From assembly GCA_027886185.1 (NCBI GenBank), contig WOAB01000619.1, positions 7,068,001-7,132,000 on the forward strand: a stretch of DNA of 64,000 nucleotides. The letters run 5' to 3'. This document shows, in pieces, positions 34,378 through 44,187 of the stretch; the first letter of the stretch is position 1, and the number at the start of each line of letters is the position of its first letter. The stretch is from Rheum nobile (taxonomy: Eukaryota; Streptophyta; Magnoliopsida; Caryophyllales; Polygonaceae). The notes below the pieces were generated by a model. It had not been told where the DNA came from. It searched no databases and saw only the letters and a program-made list of their open reading frames with translations. The translations under genes were made by a program, and so were the position numbers.

Positions 34378-34510
34378 TGCGCACACTTCTTATTGTGTGA
34401 ACATGCGCACGGTGCACAAGGAATTGAAGTGCACAATTAAGTGCAATATGGTGCACAAGTATATTTGGTGCACAATTGTGTGTACATCGGTGCACAATTG
34501 GTCTTCCACA
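34378..34510. repeat. GTGCAC repeat cluster, left of the hAT element
   Basis: Five copies of GGTGCACAA or AGTGCACAA occur at about 20-base spacing. The same motif resumes on the right side of the hAT element. Confidence 0.75.
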
Positions 34511-34547
34511 TTGACCCACTTGAGTTCCGACGTTGACCACCGTTGAC

Positions 34548-37500
34548 TAGGGGTGAGCAAAAAATCCGTATCCGGTCGATCCGATCCTATAACCCGCCAA
34601 TCCGAATCCAAAAAATCCGTATCCTAAAAAATCCGTTTAATTATTATCCGTATTCGGTCCGATCCGAGTCATTTTTCCGGATATCCGGCTTGGATACGGA
34701 TAAACAACCGGATATCCGCGATCCGGAAATATTACGTATAATAAAGATATTTTTGAAAATTAAACTAAAATATATAGATGTTTTATTATCTAAATTTTAA
34801 AATCAATCAGTAACATACTTACATTTACCAATTGCAAACAAAATCCAACCAAACTTAATTATATTACATACTTTACGGTCCATCATACTAGCCCATCAGA
34901 CATCAACCGACCCATCAGTAAATAAGTTCTAGTAAAAGACTAAAACCTAGTTGCCATTCTTTGATTTCTTTACATTGTTCTCTTCCTCTCTCTCACACCC
35001 GCCGCTTTCCTCCATGGCTTGCGTTCTCTTATCACTGTTAAGTGTTATCAGACACAACTCACCCCTTTCCTTCGTCTATCTTCCTTCATCGATCTTCCTA
35101 GTTCCTACTGCTTTATTTAACTCCCCACTCACCTCACCTCAGAGGCTCAGACATTTGATCAACATGGTGAAGCGACAAGCGCACGCCAAGCCGATCTAGG
35201 GTTCCTTTCCCTATTTTCAAGCGCACAAGTGGCCTTCTGCTTCCGATTTCAAGCGCACGCCAAGCCGATCTAGGGTTCCTTTCCCCATTGAGGAGTTGAT
35301 CTTTACTATCTTAAGCTCCGGTGGCCTCCGACTTCCGATTTCAAGCGCATAAGTCCGATCTAGGGTTCCTTCTCCTTCGGATCAGGTTAGGATTCTTCAT
35401 CTCAAATTTCCCCTTCTGTTGTTCAATTCCTGTGCTATTTCTCTTTTCCTTTCTGTAATTTGTCTAGCTTTTTCACTGTCCAAACAAACGAGTAAAAACT
35501 CTTTCTGATCTGGTAATTTGCTTCATCACTTGTTATTCGAAGGTGTTTTGATTCGAAGAATTCAATTTTTATAGAAATGGATGGATATCTAATTTCCAAT
35601 CTAAGTAGTTGTAAACTTGTAATGATGTCTGGTTAGTGTTTGTATTATGTATGTATGCCTGCTAACATTTTCTACTAAAAATTAGAGGTCTGAGCATCTT
35701 TTGGACAAGAAACTTTCATGTCTGATCTTGAGCTTATGCATGTTTGATCAAGTTTATAAATTTTCTTTAAAGCTTTGAAGTTCTCTTGCTTGTTGGGAAA
35801 AAAATGGTTCTTTAACAGAAACTAATCATTTAATTTGGATGTACATTATCAGCTTTTGAGCCAGAATGTTTACTGTATATTGTATGTTATTAGTTATTAC
35901 TGCCCTTGTCTCTGCTTCATCTTGTTCACTTGTTGTGTTCAGCCAATGTCACTGCACTTGTCTCTGCTTCATCTTGTTGTGTTCAGCCAAAATGTTTACT
36001 GTATATTGTATGTTATTACTTGAGTAGCTTGTGGTCATTAATTCATTATCTAAACTTTCAATCCTACTATGTTAGTATGTTTACTGCATTGATTGATCTA
36101 TGTCTTGTTTCTACAGTGAACTGAAATTGAAGCTAGGACAAACTTTCAATTGATCCAAATCATGGTAAGTTCTATTAAGCCTTATCAGCTTTATTAGCAT
36201 CATAACTTATTTTCTTGTTTGTTTGTCTTACTGTTTCTTGTGCAATTAAAAACTGTTTACTCTTGAAGATTACTGTAATGACTTTATATAAACCTTGTTT
36301 GTTTCATGATGGAGCTATATTGTAATTCTGTTTTTGTGCAATTTTTATAGATCTTCTCTATGCTGCTTTCATCTTATTTATAATGTTTCGCAGGATCATA
36401 TTAAATCATCTTCAAGTATTCCATCTCAAGACTCAAGTGATCCTGAATTGCAAGATGATGTGGTGATTATTGGGCTTCCTAACGAAGAGGACTGAAAGAA
36501 TGTTAGTAGCATCTTACCAATTTTGAAGGTTTTTTATGATGCTACATTGTTATTATCTGGCTGTCGTTATGTCACTAGCAATTTGGCTGTTGAAGATGTG
36601 TTTGGAGTTGGTAAGATGATCAATAATTATTGCATGAATGAGAAAGGAGAGCATGCAGCCATGGCAATGAAAATGAAGGCTAAGTATGAGAAGTATTGGG
36701 GTAATGTTTTGAACATCAATCTCTTTATGTTTATTGCAATCTTTCTTGACCCAAGGCGTAAGTTGGATTATGTTAATTTTCTTATCCGAAAGTTGTTTGC
36801 TGATTCTAAGGCAAAGATCCTTACTCTTAGTGTCCATGATCTTGTTGAAGAGTTATTTGGAGTATATGCTTCTTCTATGCCTCAAGTGAATAAGGTTTCA
36901 GAATGCTCTACTCCTAGATCCTCATCTAGCTTAAATGAATGTGATCAAGTAGGAGAGGATATAGGGGTTATAGATTTTGCTACTATTGTGTTCGGAGTAT
37001 CAAATGGAGCGGGACTCTGATTGTATGGAGAATAAATCTGAGCTGAATAAGTACATGGAGGATGCTTGTGAAGCTCTTGTTCCTAAGTTCAGAATCTTAC
37101 AATGGTGGAAAGACAATCAAAAAATATATCCTATTATGTCTAAGATGGCTCGAGATATCTTAGCAATTCCAGTTTCCACCGTTGCTTCCGAATCTGCTTT
37201 TAGCACAGGAGGTCGAGTTTTAGATTCATTCCGTACTTCTTTATCTCCAAACATGGTGGAAGCTCTTATTTGTACACAAGATTGGAACCGTGCCTCTAAT
37301 GTTCCTATTGTTGTTGAGGAAACCTTGCTTGGAATGCAACAAATTGAAGAAGGTTACTTCTCTATATTTTATCTCCTATCACTTTATATGATTCATAGTT
37401 TAAAGTTGCTCATACCTTACTATTTCTGTTTTGAATGAAATTTATTAGGAATTAAGGAAATGTTATTGGAACATCAAGACCATGTAATTGATGATGTGAT

Positions 37501-38024
37501 CAACCAACCTTGAGCATCCATAAATCAGTAAGTTTCTTTTCCTTTTATATGTTTGATAGTTTACATTTTGCATTGTTCGCACTTCGCAGCAGCCAACAAT
37601 CTTTGCAGCAGCCATCAATCTTCGCAGCAGCCAACAACTAGTCAATGTGAAGTTCAGCTTGTTATTTATTTTGTTTTTGCTGTGTTTGCAACAATTGTTT
37701 TCTTTTGGCTGAAGTCAAAAATACTTGAATGTGATTTGTAATATGATACATTAGACAGGTATTGAAAACTGAGTGATGAATGATGTTGTGTATTTGGTTT
37801 AATTTCAGTCACAGGATTACTATTAAATGATTATTTAAGCAGATATATATAATTTCGGATATTTTGGATATCCGGTATTATAATCCGATCCGGTCCGATC
37901 CGAAATAGCCGGATATCCGGCTTATAACGGATCGGATACAGATAGCTGTTTTACTGAAATAAACAATCGGATATCCGGTATAGCGGATCGGATCGGATCG
38001 GATCAATCCGAATGCTCACCCCTA
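34548..38024 (+). mobile_element. hAT transposon, 3.5 kb, with decayed transposase
   Basis: Perfect 12-bp terminal inverted repeats (TAGGGGTGAGCA and TGCTCACCCCTA) are flanked by a perfect 8-bp duplication CCGTTGAC at 34540-34547 and 38025-38032. Many subterminal copies of CCGGATATCCGG and GATCCG lie near both ends, as in hAT transposase binding regions. The interior carries a transposase remnant at 36397-37438. The 5' part has threefold repeats of AAGCCGATCTAGGGTTCC near 35180-35375 and duplicated stretches at 35863-36020. Confidence 0.93.
36397..37438 (+). pseudogene. hAT transposase, C-terminal half with dimerisation domain
   Basis: An exon-like stretch from 36397 gives QDSSDPELQDDVVIIG, then a TGA, then FYDATLLLSGCRYVTSN, the KYWGNVLNINLF region and IAIFLDPRRKLDYV (the hAT RNase-H-like DUF4413 region). 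After a frame change near 36990 come ELNKYMEDACEALVP, ILQWWKDNQKIYPIMSKMAR, DILAIPVSTVASESAFS and GGRVLDSFRTSLSP, the conserved hAT dimerisation domain. No BED zinc finger or first catalytic region was found upstream, so the N-terminal half is lost or too diverged. It is inactive, but the ends may still be mobilised by a related enzyme. Confidence 0.85.
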
Positions 38025-38039
38025 CCGTTGACCCACCTA

Positions 38040-38660
38040 TGACCGGTTAGTGCACACATAATTGTGCACCGCTTGGATGTGCAGCATGTTAGGAATAATT
38101 GTGTGCCATATTTTAAAATAATTGTTCACCATATGACAAATAAATGTTCATAGAAAAAATTGTGCACCATATTTACTAATAATTGTGCATTGAGATGGTT
38201 GTGCACCATGTCATATATAAATATGCACCACATTTCAGACCAAAAAAAGAAAAAGAAAATACGCACCACGTTATAAATAAGTGTGCACCACACTTCATGT
38301 GCTTGTGCACTAAGAAGGTTGATGTGTTTGTACACTTACAAAAATACAAGTGCACTACTCAACATATTTTAGTGCACATTTCAACAGACTTTGGTGCACA
38401 ATATAACAAAATATACAAGCACACTACTCAATAAAATTTTGGTGCACAATTTAACATATTCTAGTGTAAATTTCATCAGACTTTGATGCACAAACTGATA
38501 TAACTTGGTGCACAAGAGTTGTTTTTTGGTGCACAATACAACAAAAAATTACAAGTGCACTACTCAATAAAATTCTAGTGCACAATTCAACATATTCTAG
38601 TGCACATTTCAACAGACTTTGGTACACAAACTGGTACAACTTGGTGCACAAGAGTTTTTT
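38040..38660. repeat. GTGCAC repeat cluster, right of the hAT element
   Basis: More than twenty GTGCAC or GTGTGCAC motifs occur, first mainly as TTGTGCACC (38060-38300) and later mainly as GGTGCACAA (38390-38655), so the motif changes strand near 38330. Two similar blocks of about 130 bp occur around 38390-38510 and 38520-38655. Confidence 0.75.
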
Positions 38661-38891
38661 TTTTGCCCAGTGAATTTGATATGCGAGCTATATGGATATA
38701 ATTCGGTCGTGTCTTTTTTGCCTTTTTTTATTTGTTCGCACGTTCGCACTTTAAACACCGTTTGCACCTGATACTCTTTTATTATTATATTTAGATTATA
38801 TATTTAGTCTTAATATGCTAAAATGAAAAAAAAGAATACAAATTGATGAGAAACCGTGTGAGTCTCTCACCAATGGAGGAGAAAATCTAAA
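38661..38891. other. AT-rich spacer with possible right end of the Harbinger element
   Basis: The reverse complement of 38845-38884 contains CTCCTCCATTGG and CACGGTTTCTCATCAATTTG. This loosely mirrors the left-hand CCCCAATGGGG and GAGGTTCTCACCCTAAATT at 19873-20610, and may be the Harbinger terminal repeat. Confidence 0.35.
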
Positions 38892-38901
38892 TCTATCCTA
38901 C

Positions 38902-39031
38902 TATAAAAGTTGCAGTTCTCTTATGAACAGTGCTGCCCTTTCTCCATTAAATATCTATCTCGTATGTATAAAAGTTACAATTCTCTTACGAACAGTGCTG
39001 CCCTTTCTCCATTAAATATCTATCTCGTATG
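38902..39031. repeat. 65-bp direct tandem duplication at the Helitron 5' end
   Basis: 38902-38966 and 38967-39031 are copies (TATAAAAGTT...CTCGTATG) differing at three bases. The unit includes most of the Helitron 5' terminus. Confidence 0.88.
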
Positions 39032-39620
39032 ATGGGCTCCACCTAATGGATGAAATTGGCCCAGCCCAATGGCCCAATCTCTTACTCAATTCAACCCTTG
39101 AGGCAGCTTCAGATGCTTCATTCAAGCGCCGCTCTCCATCTGTTGAGCAGGAGGCCGTCGTCGCTGGCACTTTGCCGCTCTCCCTCCACCCTTCGCCGCT
39201 CGATCCAGGCTGCAAATTAGCCCCGTTCCTCACCTCCGCTGCAAAACCTTCAAAGCCCAAGAGCATCTCCTATGTCTCCGCCTCCACCACCTTGAGCCAC
39301 ACCGCATCGGCTCCGAAGCGCGAAATGGATCCGGCGAAGGGGGTCGTCCTCAGGGGAATGGACAGTGGTCTCATTCCCCGCTTCAACGCTTCCAAGTTCC
39401 CCATCGGAGTCGCCCGACAGATGCAGAACTCAGGCTCCAGGGAAGAACTACCGCCGGTTGGATGCATGCCGCTGCCACTGCCTTGACGTCGGAAAGAAGG
39501 TGCTGAACACTGCCGATCTTGGCGGCGAGAAGGTAAACATGGTTTGGGAATTATCCCCATTCCTCACCTCTGTGAGCACTCTTCCTCAAGATGCTTACAT
39601 TTACCTTTTCCCACATTAAA
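39032..39620 (+). other. GC-rich captured segment, possible first exon
   Basis: This stretch is much richer in G and C than the rest of the Helitron and has plus-strand frames (for example REMDPAKGVVLRGMDSGLIP, FNASKFPIGVARQM). It may be a captured 5' exon of a host gene. I do not recognise the protein and see no homologous domain. Confidence 0.4.
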
Positions 39621-41102
39621 CTATTATTTCCTTATAGATTTATGTCTTGGTAAAAGAATACAATTTCCTCCTGACAAATCTATTCCGCGTGCTCGGCCAC
39701 CAGCTGCTTTCAATTTTTGACTTTATTTGTGCCTGTGTTACGTATTTCCTTAGTAATCGGGAATTGGATTTACTTTCCCCATCCCAATAATTACTTCTTG
39801 TCCAGTCTACTGCCGTATTAGCAGTAGCTACAACACGTCTTATCCGTCTACGCCCTGGATTTCACTTACGCTTATCTTGACATTCGCTTTACCCTATGTG
39901 TGCGTCATAATTTCAGGTTTATCCATGTCACTCTACTTTCTACGTTATTAGCATTTGTAGCTTGTACTAGACATCACTACGTGTTCTTCAGGTGAATGAC
40001 AAATGATTTGTGTTTTTCACCTTCTACAGATTTCACTACCTCAAAGTATCTCTACAAGTACAGAATCACATCAGCAAGTTCAGTACGCAACTGAATTTCT
40101 GTTATGCAATTTATGCTGCATTTTATTCTTGAAGCCTTATTTCTTCGTGTTTTGTTGTGATGCATGTCCACTGTAGGACTGAGCTTTTGTTGTTAAATTT
40201 CCATCTCCTCTCTTTACTGTTTCTGTGCTGCACTGTCATTGATTCAATACAACAAATTGCAAGAGTAATATAACAAATTCTACTGTTATATTAATCTTGC
40301 AATTTAATTACATTTGCATGCACTTCAAACTTTTTCTAACTTTTTAATTTCCTGCTACATAAACTGTGAACTGCTTGTGGAACTTACCGTGTTGTTCAAA
40401 GTTTGCAGTTTTCCGGGTCACAATCCACTGTGCGATTTGAGGATTCCTGGTCTTCGGTCGCCGCAAGCTTTTTATAAAAGGTATCATTTGGTTCTGTCTT
40501 GTCACCGAACTGTATACTTCTTGCTTTTGCAGTTGTATTTTCTTAGAAATCAGGCAACATTTACGCTATAGGTTTTTACTTAATGAGGAACTTTGATCTC
40601 TCACTATAACTTTACATTTTCTAACCGTAGATTGATATATCATGTCTGAAAGTCATAACACGATTAGGCAGGCGTAGAGAAGTACATTGTTGACATGTCA
40701 TTTTTTCCCAACCAAAAATGGATAAAAACCTGCATAGCTACACGATTGAGATATAAAAGAAAATAGTGCAGAGGTTATAGCTTCACAGTGAAAGATATTT
40801 GCAATCAGGAGGGAAAAATGTATGTATATACATATATGGAGAAATAAATTGCGTGACGTGTACTTTGAATTGATGCAGTGGGCGTTAGACCGAGTGGTCA
40901 TAAAGTCAGAACTTCTGGATGTGGTTCAAACTTTTTCTTACTTTTCTACTTCCTATTACATAAACTATAAACTGCTTGTGGAACTTACTTAACGTGTTGT
41001 TCAAAGTAATAAATAAGGGTATATTAGCCTAATGTTGCTCATTATTCAGTTAAGCTGAGGTGTATTTCCTCATTCTAATAGATTTTCCTACTCTAACTAC
41101 AG
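39621..41102. other. Helitron interior, mostly intron-like
   Basis: AT-rich sequence. One exon-like piece lies at 40409-40480 between a TTTGCAG acceptor and an AAAG|GTATC donor, but its translation is not recognised. Confidence 0.4.
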
Positions 41103-41205
41103 GACTGTAGAAGACTTTGATGATTGGACCAGTTGGCTTCTGTACAAGGGTGGAGTTGGTGTGAAAGGAGAAAATAGCTGGGAATCTTGGTGGGAGGAGG
41201 AACAG
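41103..41205 (+). pseudogene. Captured callose synthase exon
   Basis: An acceptor (CTCTAACTACAG) is followed by codons for TVEDFDDWTSWLLYKGG, then VGVKGENSWESWWEEEQ, then a GT donor at 41206. This matches the conserved cytosolic segment of plant callose synthases (glucan synthase-like proteins, which make beta-1,3-glucan at the plasma membrane). The exon is intact, but the rest of this very large gene is absent, so this is a captured fragment. Confidence 0.8.
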
Positions 41206-41621
41206 GTGCTCTCCAGCCTTAATTCTTATCTGCTGCATAGTGTTTAATTTATGATTTAGTATTGATAATTGATTCCCTAGCTTACTAGCATCGGTAGTGT
41301 TATCTTATTTTAGGAGTTCCCTATATTTCATGTAGAAATTATTCTGCGGCTATGAAAAAGAACTTTTAGAGACCTTGGATGATCATGGAAGCCTAACATT
41401 CTATCGTTATGATATATCATTTTTTTTCCTTGTTGAGGAGATTTCATGGATATGCTGGCATTCTCCGACTGTACACAAGGCCGCAATAGTGAGACGATGG
41501 AAGAACTAACAAGAACGAGGTGCTTAATGAATCTCTGCATTTCCTTATATCACATAGAAAGAGTGTTGCTATTTCCAATTACCTCATCTCCTTTTGTCAC
41601 TAATTTTTTTTATTCGTACAG
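41206..41621. other. Intron-like spacer between captured fragments
   Basis: AT-rich, with no recognised coding content. The junction between the two captured genes lies somewhere here. Confidence 0.4.
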
Positions 41622-42363
41622 ATAAGCTTATCCCTGGTGGAAAGAAGAGAGCATAAATTCTGATTTGAAGAGAAGTGACGGGCTTCGCCCTTTGACACCA
41701 GAAGAAACTGCTCTCACCCTGAAGGCATTGGATATGATCAAAACATACAAATATATATTGCAGCTGGTGAGATATATGGCGGTGATAGAATAATGGACAC
41801 TTTAGCATCCAATTATCCCAAACTGGTGAGTAAAGCATCATGACTTGGTTGCTAGAAATTGTTTGGATTCAATCTGTCTTTTGGGTCTAATAAGGTGGTG
41901 TTGTATTCGGATGAATCAGGGAAGGAAGGAAACACTTATGGACCCCTCTGACCTGAGGTTCTTTGAAAATCACTCATCCCAAATGGCTGCATTAGACTAT
42001 CTTGTTTCACTCGAGAGTGACATATTTGTCCCTACATATGATGGAAACATGGCTAAAGTGGTTGAGGGTCATCGAAGGTATGCATTTTACTATAAAGAGC
42101 ACTCCTATCAATTCCTTTCAAATAGTGTATTACGGTGCTTAGATCAAACTGTAAAGAGCACATCCAATTCTTGGATAATTCGTTCTTCAAGCGTCTTATT
42201 ACTCTTGTGTCTTATATAGTCCACAATGCATCAGGAATTTCCACCTGATGTGAATATTTGGCCTTGTTTGATGCAATTCAGATACCTTGGTTTTAAGAAG
42301 ACCATCTTATTGGATAGGAAGCTGTTGGTCGATTTGATAGACAATGGAAGCTCGTATAGGTGT
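41622..42363 (+). pseudogene. Captured O-fucosyltransferase-family gene fragment, three exons
   Basis: Exon 41622-41825 encodes AYPWWKEESINSDLKRSDG, then LRPLTPEETALTLKALD; a one-base deletion near 41730 shifts the frame before IYIAAGEIYGGDRIMDTLA, and a GTGAGT donor follows. Exon 41920-42077 encodes RKETLMDPSDLRFFENHSSQ, MAALDYLVSLESDIFVPTYD and GNMAKVVEGHR, with a GT donor. Exon 42282-42363 encodes YLGFKKTILLDRKLLVDLID. Together these are the C-terminal part of the plant GDP-fucose protein O-fucosyltransferase-like family (Golgi glycosyltransferases), including the conserved DxFV...GNMAK region. The exon order is preserved, so genomic DNA rather than cDNA was captured. Confidence 0.88.
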
Positions 42364-43355
42364 TATTTGCAGATGCAGGCAAGTAGTTGTACATCAATAC
42401 CAAGTGCCCTCTCCAGTTATGATGTAGAACTACTTGCCATTGATCTATATATATATATATATAATTTCTACAGCACTTTAATCTAGATAATAAAATGAGA
42501 ATTACACTACGCAGTTGATCTATACATATATGTAAAATTTCCATAGGGCCTCGTTCTTTTACTTTATGTGCAAGAAGGCTCCCACCGCCTCTGCCAAGAA
42601 GGATGAGAAGGTTGTCAATGCCGCTCATCGCGCCTGCGCCAAGATCGAGATCGTCCGCAAAGGTCACCTTCAACGACTTTCTTCCGTATCTATCCCTTTT
42701 AATCGGTATGTGTTCCTCATTTCGGACGAAAGATTCATCTATTTTCGTCTGGTGGAAGAATCTATCTTCTTTCTCAGTTGCGTTACCAGTGTCGCACTGC
42801 CACTTGATGCGAACACAATGCTGAACATGTTTTCTTGCTCTGGATTCGCTTTCAGTTGTATCGTGAATTAGGGATTTAAAGAAGCTTGATCTGTTGAAGT
42901 AGCGGTGCAATGACAATCTACAATTTCAATTGATCTGGATAACAAGATTTAATTCCCTGTATCATATTTTCCGTTTATGCAAGGGCTTTTAGTTCTTGTA
43001 TTTCCACAGTAGAATTAGTTTTGCCAAGAGATGCCAGAACAACTCACTTACAACCCTAGAATGTTTATTTTTCCTTGTGAGACTGTGAAAGCTTATTCTA
43101 GCTCATTGTGCTATTAATGTGTTGTCTTGTCTTTATGACTATTTGCTCAAATTTGGTACTCTAATAGGCCAGAAGAGAATTTTGTGATATAAGAGAAGAG
43201 AGTCTCAAAGTGGAAGGTCTAAAGCTTGGACTGAAAAGGGCAACAATTGCTATTGTTTTGAATGGTATTGTAAAGAATTTGCTTGCACTTGGCTGTTATG
43301 TTTTATCATAAAAGAATATTTTGGACTGATATTGTTTGTAATCTTGCTTGTGAAG
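42364..43355. other. Helitron interior with unassigned exon-like segment
   Basis: Around 42560-42720 an open plus-strand frame (KKAPTASAKKDEKVVNAAHR, ACAKIEIVRKGH) and an opposite-strand frame (RYGRKSLKVTFADDLDLG) both exist; neither is recognised. A further piece at 43169-43250 (ARREFCDIREESLKVEGLK) may belong to the next fragment. A TA dinucleotide run is at 42448-42464. Confidence 0.35.
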
Positions 43356-43623
43356 GTCACTGCCAAGGATTTGATGAACGAAGGAGATAAAATCTTTCTC
43401 CCTATATCAGTTGTGGCGCCACCCACCAAGAAGATTCAATATCATTTTCATCAAGAACAGCTAGACTTTATCAATAGCCTTGTGTCGTAAAAGGTTTGGA
43501 ACTCAAGTTTGTGACTGCAACTACTACCTTGTGCTTCTAGCAATATTATGATATCTTGGTAATAATGTGCATCAGGATTCATCAGTTATTGCAATTACCA
43601 AACCACCTACACTGCCTGTTCAG
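43356..43623 (+). pseudogene. Captured RNA pseudouridine synthase exons (organellar type)
   Basis: Exon 43356-43493 encodes VTAKDLMNEGDKIFLPISVV and later FHQEQLDFINSLV, then an in-frame TAA just before its GT donor. Exon 43576-43623 encodes DSSVIAITKPPTLPVQ before a GTAAAA donor. This matches plant mitochondrial RNA pseudouridine synthases: the S4-like domain end, then the (D)xxxxVxNKPxGxPVQ motif that precedes the catalytic domain. The catalytic Asp region is not present. This is a broken captured fragment. Confidence 0.75.
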
Positions 43624-43861
43624 GTAAAAGGCAATGTTTTTTTTTCCTCCTTTCTAATTCTACTGCATGTTTTTATCCGAAAAATGTTATCACTCTTATT
43701 CATATTCTCGTGCATCTTTCTAAGTTATATAGGCTTTGCTTAGGGTTGAGTTAGCATCAGAATGAGTTTAGACGAGTTGGTTGCTTCTTGTTTTAAGTAC
43801 GAGTAGTCAGAATCCCCTAAGCTGGTGAGTTTAATAAATGTGCGAGTCTGAGTGGTATAAA

Positions 43862-43907
43862 CTCTTTGAGAAGTTTGCTTTGTGCACAAAGCAAACTTCT
43901 CAAAGAG
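43862..43907. repeat. Perfect 46-bp palindrome
   Basis: The arms 43862-43884 and 43885-43907 are exact reverse complements with no spacer; the centre is GTG|CAC. It starts CTCTTTGAGAAG and ends CTTCTCAAAGAG. It lies in intron-like sequence just before the NOF1/UTP25 fragment. Confidence 0.95.
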
Positions 43908-43962
43908 GTTTTTTTTCTTTTTCTTGAGCTAACTTTTGAACAAAGCAAACTCTTCTTTGCAG

Positions 43963-44187
43963 GAAGGGCATAAAGTTGTACATGATTTTTATACCTCAGA
44001 CCTTCTTGTTGCTGCCCCCCTTGGGTTGATCACTGTAAGCATATATATTGTCATTATGCAGCTTTAGTATTCATTCTTTGATGAGTATTTGACATGATAT
44101 TTTGTTCTGGCAAACTTTAGTATGCAATAGTTTCTAAAAGGTTTCCTTGAAAAGGATAAGGATGTTGATTATCTTTCTTCAATTGAG
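43963..44187 (+). pseudogene. Captured NOF1/UTP25 exons
   Basis: After the acceptor CTTCTTTGCAG, 43963-44034 encodes EGHKVVHDFYTSDLLVAAPL followed by GLIT, then a GTAAGC donor. A second piece, about 44148-44187, encodes EKDKDVDYLSSIE before GT. These match neighbouring parts of UTP25 (NOF1 in Arabidopsis), a nucleolar protein of the small-subunit processome with a degenerate helicase fold (FYxSDxIxASPLGL, then EKDxDVDYLSSIE). The linking residues are missing and the second acceptor is not clear. Confidence 0.7.
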
